The translations under genes were made by a program, and so were the position numbers. This document shows positions 44,079-57,935 of a DNA stretch of 64,000 nucleotides, one piece after another. The notes below the pieces were generated by a model. The model ran no database searches. It saw only the letters and a list, made by a program, of their open reading frames with translations, and was not told the DNA's origin. The stretch spans positions 1-64,000 of the forward strand of contig NW_020312123.1 in assembly GCF_002999335.1 (NCBI RefSeq), in the 5' to 3' direction. This DNA comes from Cyclospora cayetanensis (Eukaryota; Apicomplexa; Conoidasida; Eucoccidiorida; Eimeriidae). Position 1 is the first letter of the stretch. Each line of letters opens with the position of its first letter.

Positions 44079-47000
44079 ATGAAGCCCAGTTCTTCCTCCG
44101 CCTCGGCGTCTCCTCGCTCCGGAGTTCTCCGTGACTTGTCTCCCTCCTCGGTCCAAAGAAGCCCTAGAGGGGAGAGAAGACCCCGACACAGCGTCCGTTT
44201 TGCACCGCACCTGGTTCCTCCTGATGAAATGGAGGAATCCTCGGACGACAGAGCAGCAACAGCAGCAGGAGCAGCGCTGCCACGCCCTCCGCCTGCATCG
44301 GGGAGGCACGCAACGCAGGCCCTCGAGGGGCAGCAAGCCCAACACTTGCCTGCGGCTGCCGCCTCCAGTGCACACACAATGCAGCCTTCAGAAGCTCCGA
44401 GGAGCTCTGTTGCCGCTGGATCAAGAGCTCTCTCCCCCCTTGAAGCCTCCTCCGCCGCGGCGGGAGCGGCGAAGTCTCGAAGCTCCTCGGAAAGTCAAGC
44501 CCGCGGCAACGCGCCCTCCCAAAACCTCCCAGGGGGCTCACACCTCTCGGATCTACAAGATCTGGAGACTTCCGCGGCAGTGTTTCGCACAGGTCTTTCG
44601 CAGCTGATCAACTCCTTCTCAGCAGCGACCGAGAGGAGTGCCGGCAGCCTTGCTGCGGCCTCCCCAGCTCGCGAACCTGCTGCTCAACTGGCGAAAACGG
44701 CTTCCTCGTCCTCCTCTTTATCCGCATCACCAGAACAGCTCGAAGCCACGCAGCCTGTTCCCTCTCTAAGGCCCTCCCTCATGTCTCACACAGGAGACCC
44801 CCAGGGGCCTGACGTGCCTGTGCTCTCGAGCTCCTCGTCCTTCTCTCTCCTTGCACAGCCGGAAGCAGCGCTTGTTTCGCCGCAACCGCCGTCCGATGCA
44901 CGAGGACGTCAGAGAAGTCCGATGGCGAGCATCACGAGCTCTTTCCCGTGCTCGCCGTCTTCATCAGCCGCACGAACCGAAGCCAAAGGTGCCCTGGCCG
45001 CTACTCCGGCAGCAGACGGAGCTCCCGTGCAATCTCTCTCACCCACTCTGCCTGCTGAAAAGGCCCCCAGGTCGCCTAGAGACGACCGTCGAGCCGCTCC
45101 CAGGCTGCTCCTCTCAGGAGTATCGGCCAGGCCCCAAGCCTCCACTGCGCAACCGTCCCGCCTGCTGTTTGCAGAGTCCTCTGCTGGTGAAAACAGCAGC
45201 AGCAAGCGCGAAAGCAGCAGCCCTCGTGAAAGGAAAAGCAGCAACAGAGGCTCTCAGCAGCAGCGAGGGTCGCCAGCGCCGCTGCCGCCGCAACAGCAAC
45301 AAGAGTCGGAGCAGAGGCATGGCGAACATTCAACACCACTGACCCTGCTGCCCTCGCTGGCCTCCTCGGCGCTTTCCAGTGTAGCCGACGACGCAGCATC
45401 TACCTCAGTCTCAAAAGGTAAACGCAGTGTCGTTGAGCCCGGATCCAGCAGCAATGTGCGTAGCAGTGGAGGCGACAGCCTTCTTTGCAGCCCCTCCAGT
45501 GCCGCTTCAGCAAAAGGGCATGCACGTCCCGCTGAGAGCTCCAGCTCTTCAGGAAAAGCCACAAAGCCACGCACGGGCACCGATCGGCTGTCGTACTCCT
45601 GGGATTCTCTTCTGGACGCCTCGTCCGACGGCTCAGGGAGCTCATCAGACGAAGAAGGCACTGAGAAGACTTCCAGGAAGGCGGCAAGGGACGAGAAGAT
45701 TCAGAGCGCTCGAGATTTCCCTCCGTCCTCGAGAAGAAGTACTTCGTCTTTGGGTGAAAGCGGTAGCGGCAAAACAGAGGAGGCACAAAGACAGAGGCCA
45801 CAACACACGCAGTCGCTTGCCAGTGTGCATGCAGATGCAGTGGAAAAGCCCCGCAGAGGGCTCTCTGACGGCAGCAGCACCAGCAGCAACAGAGGCTCCC
45901 GATTTGGCCATTCAGCCCCTCCTGGCGTGTCTAAAGGCGACGTGTCTCGAGACCTTATGCAGCAGCAAATGATGTTGCTACCACGGCAACAGCAGCTCCT
46001 GCAACGCAAGCTGCAGGGGGGGGGCCCATACCCGGGTCGCGCACTGATGGTCGATGAGAGACTCTCGTGTCGCGTGCCTCCTGGTTGTGGGCAGCAGCTG
46101 CAGCCGCATTCTTTTCCGCAGCCTTTCGACATGCGGAAGCAGAATGAGGTGCTGGTGACGGAGGAGGAGCGAATTATGGCTGCGCTGGCAGCAGCGGCAA
46201 TTCGGCAGCAACAGCAACACAGGCAGGCCGCAGCACTACTGGATGGGCAGGTGGCTGTACAGCAGAATGAACTGGAAATTATCCGTATGCAAATGGGAAA
46301 CATAAGGGCTGCCCTCGAAAGTTGTCGTGCTGCAGCAGCTGTAGAGAAGGAGGAGTTTCTACAATTGACTGCCGAGCTGCGGCAGCACCGAGCCATGGGC
46401 ACTGGCGAGTTCGGAAGCCGATTTACAGCCAGGCAGAGGCTCATGGCGCTCCTTCAGCAGCAGCTACAGCACTTCGATGAGATGGAAGCTAAGGCCAACT
46501 TGCAGCGGCAGAAAAGCAACGCATTGCTCCAGCAGCAGCAGGAGGCTCGCACCGAAGCCATGGTCAGTTTGCAGCAGCAGCAACAACAACAGCAGCAGCA
46601 GATGGCAGCACACCAGTCTGCCAGGCTGTCCAGTAGCCTGTTGCAAAAGCAGAAGCTGAGCAGTTCAATCGCGCTCACTCAACAGAAGGAAGCTGAGTTG
46701 AAGGAGAAGGAGGAGAAACTGAAGGCAGATTTGAAGCGGCAGCAAGAGGAGTATATTGCTGAACACAAGCGACTCTTGGAGGCGCAGCAACTCGAGGCTG
46801 TCGCTGCTCTTGAAACTGAGCGCGAGCAGCAAAGGGAGCAGCAGCAGGCCCTTCTCGAGGAGTACCAGCGGCAAATGGATGAACTTCAGAGCTTGAAGGA
46901 GCAGCAGGAGCAACAGCAGCAGCACCTGGAGCTAGAACTAGAGCAGCAGAGGCAGCTGCTGCTGGAAGAGCAACAACAGCTGGAGGAGGCTCACAGGCAG

Positions 47001-50000
47001 CAGCGAGAAGAGCTGGAGAGAGAAATGCAACAGCAAGAGGAGCTGAAGCAGCAGCTAATCGACGAACACCAGAAACAGCAAGAGCTGCTCTTCCTGCAGC
47101 AGCAAGAACTTGAACAACAACGCCAGCAACTGCTGGAAGAAGAGGCGTTCAGAGCGTCCGAGTATCAGAGACAGACTGACGAGCTGCAGCAGGAGCACCA
47201 GACACTAGAGCAGCACGAATTGGAGGTGCAGCAGCAACGTGACGAGTTGCTGAGGCTGCAGCAGGTCGTTCAGGAGCAGCAGCAACTGCTGTTGCTGCAG
47301 CAGCAACAGCAGCAACAATACCAAGAAGAGCTGAAAATCGAATTTGAAAGGCAATTGCAGAACGAACGTGAGCAAATGCAGCAGCAACAAATGCAGCCAC
47401 AAGAAGCAAAAGAAAAAATCCTAGAGGGGCAGCAGCAGCAGCTCTTGCAGGAGCAACAGAGGCCACTTCTACCAGAGGATCAGCGTGAGCAGTTGATGCA
47501 GCAGGCTGCTCTGCAGCAAGAGCAAATTACAAAACAGCAGAGAGAAGTGCTGCAACAGCAGTTGCAAGGCCAACCCCCAGGCCGCGCACAAGACGCTATT
47601 GTACTTTTCTCTCCGACTGCGACAAAAGATGAGCAGAGGCTGAAGATTCAGGAGCTAGAGGTACTGCGCCAGCGCGGGAGAACATGCACCTCATTTCTCC
47701 CTTTTCCTGTGAAATACACCCGGAGCTAATGTTGCGTTGCTCTGCATCCCATGCTACGCCTTGGCTAACCGCTGCTGCTTGCTTCTCTGTGTCTGAACGG
47801 TCTGCCTTTGCCAATTCGACTCTGGCGTGTCTATCGATTGTTTGACTGCACCCCTTCGGAACTCCCCACTGCTTTCGTCTGCCCCTTTCTCAGAAAGCCA
47901 TAAGAGAACAGTACATGGAGCTGGAGGCCTCTAGAAATCTCCCTATTCCCAAGTCTGTACTGCAAGAGCGTTCAAAGCTGATGCTGCAGCAGCCTTCACA
48001 GCACCTTGACGGCTTGCCCCCTGCTCTCTCTCCTGTTACCACCCTTCCGAGCTCTGCGCTTGCCCCCACTGGACTCCCTCATTCGCCAGCAGTCAAGCTG
48101 TATGAGCCAGAAGAGGCCGCAGAACGCGAACACTACAAGGCCCTTAACGAGGAGCTGCAAAAGCTGTGCGTTAGCTTGCAGGCGCAGGTGTTACAGCTAC
48201 ACCAGCAACAAGAGCAGCAGAAGGGCAGCCCCCTCCAGCAGGAGCAGATCACTTTTGCGTCTCAAAAGCTGTCTGAGCTGGAAGCGTACGCAAAGGCCCT
48301 TGAAAATCAAAACAAGGAGCTCCTAGCGACGGCTGAAGAAGCCCTACAGCAGCAGCGGCAGCAGTATGAAGAACGGGAGCAGCAGCTGCAGCAGACGATG
48401 CAGCAGGAGCTTCAACAGCAGGTACAGCAGCAGAAGGAAAAAGCGCTGCGCGAACGACAGCTTATGCAGGCGTATTTTGAAGAGGAGTACAGCAAGGTAG
48501 TGGCGCAGGCAATGGAAGGCCACCAGGAGCTGAAGCGGACTCATGGATTGCTGGAGGAAGCACAGGCATCCCAACAGGGGCTGGAAGCTCTTCAAGAGCA
48601 AACCAAAGTGGCGCAGGAAGCGGCCCGTCGCTACGCTGCAGAGTACTTGGCAGCCACGCAAGAAAAAGAAGAAGCGGCTGCCAAGGTGCGGGAGTCGAGG
48701 GCTCTGCACGCTGCAGTAGAGGAAGAGAAGGAGAAGCTGACGCGCTCCCTATCACTCCTGGAGGATGAGACAAAGCAGATAAAGCAGAATTTGGAGCAGG
48801 AAAAAGAGCGACTGCACACGCAGAAGGAGCAGGAGAAGAAAGCGTTGCTGAAGCAGTTGCAGCAGGAAAGAGAGCACATGAATCACGAGGCGCGACAAGT
48901 GCAGCAGCGCTTACTCGAAGAGAAGGAGCAGTTGATGCTGCAGCTGCAGCGGGAGCGGGACACGATGGAGCGACAGACAGAGAAAGAAAAGGCGCAGCTT
49001 GCTAAAGAGAAGGGCGAAACTGAGAGAGCGCATAGGGCGCTGCTGCGTAAGCTGGAGGCATCCACAAGCGAGTCTCTCGTGATGAAGCAACAGGCCGAGG
49101 CTGCAGACTTTGAGCGGAAAATGCTGGCTGCGAGGTGCGAAAAGCTGCAAAGAGAGCTGGATCAGCAGCAACAGCAGCAGCAGCAAATGATAAAAGAACG
49201 ACACCGCAAGCTGGAGGCGCAGCTACACGAAGAAAGGGCTATGAACCAACAACACGCAGAACGGCTCAAGCGGCTTCACACCGAACAGCTCGAAGAGTTG
49301 CAGCAAAAATACGAAAACACAATTCAAACACTGCGGCAGAAAGGCACTGAAAAAGCCGAGAGAAAGGCGACTGCGCTACAGGCCAAACTCGCCACCCTAC
49401 AAGGTGAGCAGGAGGAGAGAAAGCGCAAAATGCTTCTTCAGCACCAACAGGACCTCCAAAATGAGCGGCAGGAGCTCGAGAACGAGATGAAACGCTTAAA
49501 GCATGAGATTGCAGTGCAAAGAGAGAAGAGAGACGCCGAGGCAGAGTCATCTCGGGAGCAGTACAAGAAAGAGCGCGAGGACTTGGAGAAGCAGTGGCAG
49601 ACAAAGCTGGATGAAGCGACAGAGCAGGTTCAATGTAAGTGCCAACACCAGCTTGCTGCACAGTACTGCGTGCTAATTGTTGTCTGGATGCCGCTCCCCT
49701 ATTTTTGTTGAGTTTGCATTCCACTGCCAAAACAAGCACGTTCAGTGGGTGGGGTATTGCGTTCGCCTTTTTGTTTCTCCTGAGAGGGAGAAAACAAGAG
49801 CCCTGTTCGGACTGCTTCTCCTTGTCAGCTCACTACACGACCTTCGTTGCATTTTGCTGCTTTTAGCATAAACCTCCCTTGCACCCTATATTGCTTGCTC
49901 TTTCTGGTGTCCTGCAGCTCTAGAGGCACGCTTGAAGGAAGAGGCTCAGAAGCGGAAACAGGGGGATTTGTTTAGAAACGCTCTTACCCAGCGCCTCGAG

Positions 50001-53000
50001 AAACTCGGCGAGGAGGTGCAGGATTTGCAAAGGAGTATGGAGGAATTGTCCGCCAAATACGAGTCGGCGAAGAATAGCAGAGACAAGGCCCTGGCGAGGC
50101 ACGAACACCTAGAGGACGAGCTGAATAGAACGCGCCATCAGCAGAAACAAAGCTTGCAGCGTGCGAAAGAGGCTGAGGAGCAGGCGCAGCTACTGCAGCA
50201 ACAGCTGCAGCAGAAGACAAAACAGCTCGAGACAGCGAAGCAGTTGCACGCGAAAGTCAATGAGCAGCTCCAGGCTGCCAACGCAGATCTTGCAAAGAGG
50301 AGACAAAATATGCTAGCAGCAAATGAGAAGTTCAAGGAAATGCAGGACGCTCTTTCAGACGCATCTGCGGAAGCTTCGAAGAGACAGCAAGAAGCCGCTT
50401 CGTACAAGGTAAGCCACACTGCCTACACAAGAGACTTACCACGGCTATCCTAAGAGCCAATACACGCACAGCTCTCCGGAGTGCGTCTCTAGGAATGCTC
50501 AGAGTAGCATAGCACGTGTGCAGCGGACAGGGTGAGGAGCTGCAGCCGCAGAGAGCGAAGAGCTGCACCGACAGATTTTGCCTGTCCAATTACTAACATT
50601 TCTGAGCGATGAAATATAGCACGCTTCACATGCGTGCCCGCATGGCACATGCATTCACATTTGCGATATACTTTTGCTGTTTGACGCTGCAGAAACGTGT
50701 GCAACAGCGAGAGCAGATCATAGAGGAGCTGCAAGGCGAGCTGGAAATTCTTGATAAACGATACCAACAGACGCAGCAACAGCTAACGGCGGCAGCCTCA
50801 GCTCAGGCTGACGCAGCGCGTCTCACTGAAGAGGTGTCAGGCCTTAAAAGTGCCCTTGCAGAGGCTAAAAGCAAGCACCGCGCAGCTCATGAGGAAAATT
50901 TGGCCACGCAGGCAGCCCTGATGAAGCTTCAGAGAGAAGCGGAAGCAGAAAAAGATGTGCGCTCCGCAAGTTCGCATCCTTATCAAACAAAGCACCGCCA
51001 CTCTATTTGCTCGGAAACACAAAGCTCTGAATCAAGGAAAGAAGTATTAGGGTGCTAGCTTTTAGGTTGCATGGCTTGTGATTCGCTATGCAGGATCTGA
51101 AGACCACTTCTGCTGTTGAGATTGAGGTGACGAAAGAAGAGTGCAGCGCTCTGTCTCAGCGACTGACTGCTGCGGAAGCCTTAGTCAAAGAATTGCGGGA
51201 AGCACATGCAGCGGAGAGGCAGAAAGCAGCAGCGGCATCGGCCGCTGCTACTGACGCAAAAGCAGCCGCGGCAACTGCAGAGGAGCGAGTCGTGCAGCTT
51301 AAAGAGCGCATCAATGCCCTGCAGCTCGACAAGAGCCGTCTGGAGATTGAGCTTAACCAAAAGAACCACAAAGCTCAAGAGGCCAGTGTACGTCCATGCC
51401 ACAGCAGCGCCGGCGACTTCTGCTGCCATTTTCCGTTAGTACGAACAGACAACCGTCTCCTGCTCCGGCCAGGACCTGTGCCTTTGAAATTCCTTGCTGT
51501 TGAAAACCCCCTTTCGCAGACTGTCGGTCTGTCTTTGTATTATTTTGCCTACTCGATCCATGGATGTAGTGATTCTGGAGCTGTCTTTCATGCAGGCGGA
51601 GGCAGCAGCTGCGCTGCAGTCCATGCGGGCGTGCTTCACGGATTTCAACAGGCACCACGAACATATGATGAGGGATGTGATCGAGAACATTCGCAGCAAG
51701 GACCAAGGCGTCTCGTCTGCTGCGCCTACACGTGCGTCTCCTGCTGTAGACTCCTCAGGGGCAGCGGCTATCTCTGCGCAGGTCCAGCAGCTTAGTCAAC
51801 AACTAGCAGAGCTATCTGTAAGGCAGCAGCAGCTAAGCCACCAGCAGTCCCTCACTGGTCAAGAAGGGACAGCAAATGTCGCCAGAGCAGCTGCATCATC
51901 AGCAGCGGCTGGTGACAACAACGAAGCCTTGCAGATAATCAAGCAGCTCGTGAGTCTTATAGCCACTCCCCACGAGCAGCGTCGGGCTCTCCAGCAACAG
52001 CAGTCGCCGCTGGAATCCACGTTCTCCGCAACAGCAGCAGCCGCAGCACCAACACCACCAGCACGGCTGGCACCCGGAGCAAGGCAAATATGCAGCAAAG
52101 TAATATCTTGGCTCCTGCGCCTGAGAGGCCGTGTGTCTGGAGTCTCTTTGCTACATGTGTTGCTCTCACTGCCTCTATCCATATGTGCTGAGGAGGTAGC
52201 AGAAGCCATTTGCAGTCTATCGGAGTACTTATCTCCTCTGCTTGGGCTTGAGGCCCTTGGCAAAGTTGTGTCTCCGCGCTCTCGGGCTGCTGCTCTCTGG
52301 GAAAAGGTCAGCCGCAGCAAGCCTGCGCAGCCTGCAGCAGAGGAACAGCTTCGGCAAGCAGTGCAGCTCATCCAACGGCGGGCAGCGGCAACAGCAGCGT
52401 CCCCGCTGCAGCAGCAGGATGAGGCGGTTGCGGCTCTACTGCAGGCAGCAACAGCAGCGCACCCGATGGCCCTTGTGCACGCAGCAAGGGGTCTAGGGCC
52501 CTTGCTAGACAGCAGCATCACGCTGCAGCTTTTGGGAAAGGCGAAGGCAGCGGGGGCCCCCACTATAGAGCTAGTCTCTGCGGCCTATCGCTGTCTACCA
52601 GAGGACCAAGCAATGGGATTCTGCAAGACACTGCAGACGCAGGAGAACCTCATCCTCCCTCAGCGCGAGCAACTCATTCTGGTGGACGAGGTACTGCAGC
52701 TCCTGCAGCAGTCACTCCAGCTCGCAACTATGGTGGAGAGGCAGAATAGCTCAGACGGCAAGCACCTTCAGTTCTCAGGACCGCCAGCATCACCCCCTCA
52801 GTATGGCGGTGAGCCTTCGAAGTTTTGCGGTGTAGAGACTCGTCATGCCCAGTGCTCTCTGTGAACAGTGTCATTTTCGTCAGCAAAACTGCGACATGTG
52901 CCTTCACGATGACTGCTTCTGCCCCTCGCCTTAACAGTGCGTGTTTTCTAAGTGTTTGTCTCTACCCGCAGGTGGCCTCGCGACGCCAGGCGCATATCCA

Positions 53001-53440
53001 GCTGCAGTTCCTCCTGCAATGCCTCCTGGGAGTGCAGCAGCTTTTCAAGTCCCGCAAGCGCACGTGCCTCGACGTGGACAATCAGTCGTATGCTGTTCAG
53101 GCACCGGAAGCAGTAGCCGTCTAGTTTCCCCCGTTAGTGCTCCTGCTCCTGGTACGCTAGCTGTGAGGGGCAAGGATAAAGCTTTTGTATGCCACTCACC
53201 ACCCCGCACTTACGGCGTCAACGCACGCCTATCGTATGAACTGCAGCCAACGGGTAAGCCGAGTAAAGCAGCCAACTAGAACTCTACGGGTGCCGCTTCT
53301 CAACAGGCCTCGCATTTTTAAAGCAACATTCGCGAGACCCCGTGGCTGCGCTGTTGCCTCTAGTCAGTTGCTCCACGGGGAAAAACCCACGAAGCTTGCG
53401 GACGCCTAGAGGCGCCGCATTGCAATCCGTTTTCATGTAA
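44079..53440 (+). CDS. giant coiled-coil protein with Gln-rich helices, 8 exons
   Basis: 2666 residues from 44079-47660, 47894-49634, 49918-50408, 50693-50956, 51094-51387, 51596-52808, 52972-53253 and 53307-53440. All joins are GT-AG and phase-matched; the last uses a GTAAGC donor, and reading through it instead would end at a TAG (53277-53279). An in-frame stop lies two codons before the chosen ATG. Residues 1-620 are Ser/Pro/Ala-rich and probably disordered, with acidic patches (SWDSLLDASSDGSGSSSDEE). From about residue 690 to about 1950 it is almost continuous coiled coil, first Gln-rich (EEQQQLEEAHRQQREELERE) and then of ordinary Glu/Lys/Leu heptad type (EEVSGLKSALAEAKSKH). A C-terminal part (ICAEEVAEAICSLSEYLSP onward) is helical but not coiled coil. 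Such architecture suits golgins, centrosomal or cytoskeletal scaffolds, but no specific family signature was seen. Confidence 0.8.
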
Positions 53441-54603
53441 TAATAATAAACAGCGTCAAAAGCAACACTTCTAGAGCACCCGCAAGCAGAGTAAGATCAG
53501 CAAACCTAGTCTACTGAGGCATCGTGCCTCTGACAGCTAGAATAAACCTATTGCCATATTCCTGCTTTGCCTTTGTACCCCCCTCCAGAGCAAATGCCAT
53601 TCAGACGAAAAGACAACCCCCTGTTTCTAGAGCGTTTAGAGGGGTGTTCCTACCCGCCCCACGACCCTGACCAAGGGCAACAGCTCTTCAAGGTCAGAGT
53701 GCAAAACTCACTCTAGTGCTCGGTGCATGCATGCATGCAAGATTTTTGCACGCAGATACCAATTTAAAATGCTTATATGTGCCTCGCGTAAACACGCTCC
53801 CAGAACGGGCCCATGCAAGCACGCATGCATTCTCAAAGCTGGCAAGTAAGCATGCAAGCATGCATGCTTACAGCCGTTAAGCAAAGTGCTTGCCCGTCTC
53901 GCTGCCTGCATCACAGCCCCATGTGCGCCGCATCTATCACCCCTCGCTGCAATGGGAACCATTACGGTATGCATTCCGGGCTTAGATCATGTCCATATCG
54001 TCCCCAAGGTCATCATCCTCCGCCTGCATGCAGCCAACCGCGAATGCCAGTACCGTGGACTCAGCAGCCAGTGGAAATCTTATCACTATCCAACATTAGC
54101 ATGACCGTATAGGCGGACTCAATTCACATGCAAACATAGATACACACATATATTTCACAGCGAAAACATTTCACAGAGCAACAGACCATAGGGAGGATCC
54201 TGATACGGTTCTCCCCGCCTACGTTGTAACGCGACGCATCTACTGGCAAATTCTACGTATCCAAGCATCTGGCGCTGCTTCTATGGAGGTTGCCGCAGAG
54301 CTCGGTATGGTGGCAGGTGTTACGGCCCACTGCAACTGCCACTATATTTGCTCGGCTTGTTGCGGCGTGTGCTGCTAGAGAGGGTGGCGTTAGGCAAATT
54401 CTGATTTTCGCGCGGGAGGAGGGGGGTGAAGGGGATCAGTCGCTACATGCAGGAGCTGCGCCCGGTTCTAACAGCGCTCGTGGCGGTCCTGTCGTATTGT
54501 GAATGCAACTGCTGCGTCCCTGTGCTGTTGTTTGCCGGCAGTGTCGCTGCGCCTCCTGTGTAGCTATGCTGCAGCATCTGCAAGTGTTTGACTTTGTTGC
54601 CAC
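53441..54603. other. convergent intergenic region
   Basis: TAATAATAATAAA directly after the stop of the coiled-coil gene may serve polyadenylation. GCATGCATGC-type runs occur near 53727-53745 and 53850-53870. No supported gene was seen. RPN3 could have a small last exon here, but none was found. Confidence 0.45.
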
Positions 54604-57600
54604 TTATTCTGAGCTTAGGAGCAGCACAACTATGCCTATCGTTGTTGTCCCTAGGCCTCTACAGCCCCTAAAGGCGCTGGCTTTACACACTCTGGCTCTT
54701 TCCTCCTGCATGGCTCGCTTCCTTTCATCGTCCTCCGCCGTCTGTTGGCGCTCCGAGCTGCCTGGATACTGCATAGCCTGCACCGCAAGGAAGCCCAAGC
54801 ACACACGTACAACGCTGCTGGAAGCGCAAGCCTGCGTTGCTTCTGGAGCTTCTGTTGCAGCAGTGCGCGTGAAGCCGCCACGGGCTTGCCGGGGGTCCTT
54901 GCAGCTGAGGCTGCTCAGAAGGCGCTGCCCTGTAGCTGCTAGGACAGCTGGTGCTCCTCTGCCTCTTGGTGCTACCTTGACAGCGTCATTGTACAGATCC
55001 AGGCAAAAGGTTATGCGACGGTGGAAGGCCTTCTGTGGCTCGTTGGAGGCGTACAGGTCAACACTTGCCTGAGCAGCAAAAGCAATGGGGCACAAACAGC
55101 ACCGCAACAGCGCCGGCGCATGCACCCATGGCCTACTAAAACGAGGGCAAGTCACTCCTTAGCAGTCAAGGACCACTTTGCTGCTCGTGAGACGCCGAGG
55201 CAAGCGTAATTCCGAGGGCAGACATGCTACATCCCGCGCAAACGCTCCCCTCAAAAAGCTACACGTGAATGCACGAACGCGGGAGTCGCCGCTTCGTGAA
55301 GACCATGCTTGCTACACCCCCCAAACACGCACTTTAGACTCAAGAAACTGTTTGTCATGGTTTATAGTAGCGTCAATAACTCTATCCAAGATAGCCTTGG
55401 CAGACACAGCCTCTGCCTCTTGAGGCGAATCCAGTCCCAGCTTTAAAGCGATGTCCTTCTGTAGAATGCGCGGCAGCAGAAACACACATGCACACATACA
55501 GATATACACAAACAGATGTACACGCATACACGCAGTGATATGCACATATATATATATACACATACAGATATACACACATACAGATATACACACATACAGA
55601 TGTACACGCATACACGCAGTGATATGCACATATATATATATACATACAGATGTACACACATACAGATGTGCAGACATACAGATATACACAAACAGATGTA
55701 CACGCATACACGCAGTGATATGCACATATATATATATATACACATACAGATGTACACACATACAGATATACACACATACAGATATACACACATACAGATG
55801 TACACATATACAGATGTACACACATACAGATGTGCACACATACAGATGTACACACATACAGATGTACACACATACAGATGTACACACATACAGATGCACA
55901 CACATACAGATGTACACACATACAGATATACACACATACAGATATACACATATACAGATATACACACATACAGATGTACACACACACAGATGTACACAAA
56001 TACAGATGTGCAGACATACAGATGTACACACATACAGATGTACACACATACAGATGTACAGACATACAGATATACACACATACAGATGTACAGACATACA
56101 GATGTACAGACATACAGATGTGCACACAAACAGATATACACACATACAGATGTACACACATACAGATGTACAGACATACAGATATACACATATACAGATA
56201 TACACACATACAGATGTACACACATACAGATGTGCACACATACAGATATACACACATACAGATGTACACACATACAGATGTACAGACATACAGATATACA
56301 CATATACAGATATACACACATACAGATGTGCACACATACACAGACCCATACATATACATACACGCAGAGAGACACCGATACTCATCCACATGCGCGCATT
56401 TGCTCAAACTGCAACAGAAGAAGACGCAGAGCACCACTCCCACAGAACCACGAAAGCAGCACAAGAAAATAAAGCCGACCGCAGCCGTATCAGTGTCAGT
56501 GGCACTACGCGCGGCAACTGACGAAGTAAATTCTCGAGTAGGAGAGGGAAATTATTCGCAGCCCGGCCCGAATGACGTTCTGATGCAGCCTGCGAAGTAG
56601 AGTGTACGTGTCGTCTAGCCTAAAGCGTTGCTCGTGCTGCTGAAGCACTGCAGCGAACGCATGCAGATCACCGCTTCGCACGGCCTGAGAAGCGTAAACA
56701 TACAAAGCAGACAATGCAACAGACGTCAGGAAACTCAGAGGGAACTCTCCTCTCAACAAATAGTTCCTGCCAGTGGCGCGGCCGGTGCCTATATATATGT
56801 ATATAAATAGCTATGTGCATTGACACACATAAACACACACACACATACACATACACAAACACATACACACACATACGCACACATACACACATATATACAC
56901 ACATATATACACACACACATAGTGCTGCTCTTGTGGCTGCCTGCGAAGCGCACCAGTACGATGTCTCTGTAGGGGACAAGCTCTGCGTGCATGTTTTGCT
57001 TATTGAAGAGCGAACGCTCAGGAATATCCCCCATAAGCAGCTCAACGACGATGCATTTCTTGAGGGCCTGGGCAAGAGACACAGCGAGAAGAAGGAGAGG
57101 GAGCGCAGGTGTTTGCTCATCGCGCTGCAGCAGCTGCTGCTAATTGTCTTGCATCTCTTCAAGGAGGAGCCGCAAGCAGCAGCAGCTCACACAGGGTACG
57201 ACTGCCCTTACACGCATAAAGGCGCCACAGGGAATGCAAAAACGCAACGGGAGAGCCGATGTCTTACCGCCAGTCTAAATCCCCTGGCTACTGCTGACTG
57301 CTGCGGAGCCTTGCGCAAGGCAAGCTGCAAATGCGAGAAGGCTGCCCCATACTCCAAACGAGCTGCCTGGATTTGACCTGCAGCGCCAGCGGACGAAGCA
57401 GCAGGAGACACAACAGTGCAACGAAGAAGTCTCTCTCACTCACAGCTCAAGAGACACCGAGAGCCGGCGAAACTAAGGCGAAAGACGTCCGTTCAGGGGC
57501 CTCCCGAAAGGCTGCGGCAATGGACTCGGCTGCAGAGCCATCGGCAATATTACGCAGTCAGCAGACAGCACCATTCCCACGAGCCGCACGAACGCAGACT

Positions 57601-57857
57601 ACTACAGCAGACGGCACCAGCAGCAGTAGCCGTGCATGTCAGCAAGAGAGAGGGCAGTCGCAACTGCAACTGCAACGAACCCAGGTAGTACAGATAACGC
57701 GCATGTTGTGCATTTGACTGAAGGCCCTCCGGGAAGCCTGTTTTCTGCACCTGTGTGACAAGGAAGCAAATGCATATCACAGAGATGCTGGAAGTACAGC
57801 ATTTGGAAAGCCCTGTGCTGCGGGCAGGAAATCTGCAGCTTTTGTCAAAACAAGAAA

Positions 57858-57935
<78 letters not shown>

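Noticed and set aside
55312..56600. Long frames of 250-360 codons on both strands rich in Thr/His/Tyr or Cys/Val/Ile
   Set aside because: They are produced by the stop-free 16-bp repeat inside RPN3 intron 7; flanking RPN3 exons splice across it in phase.
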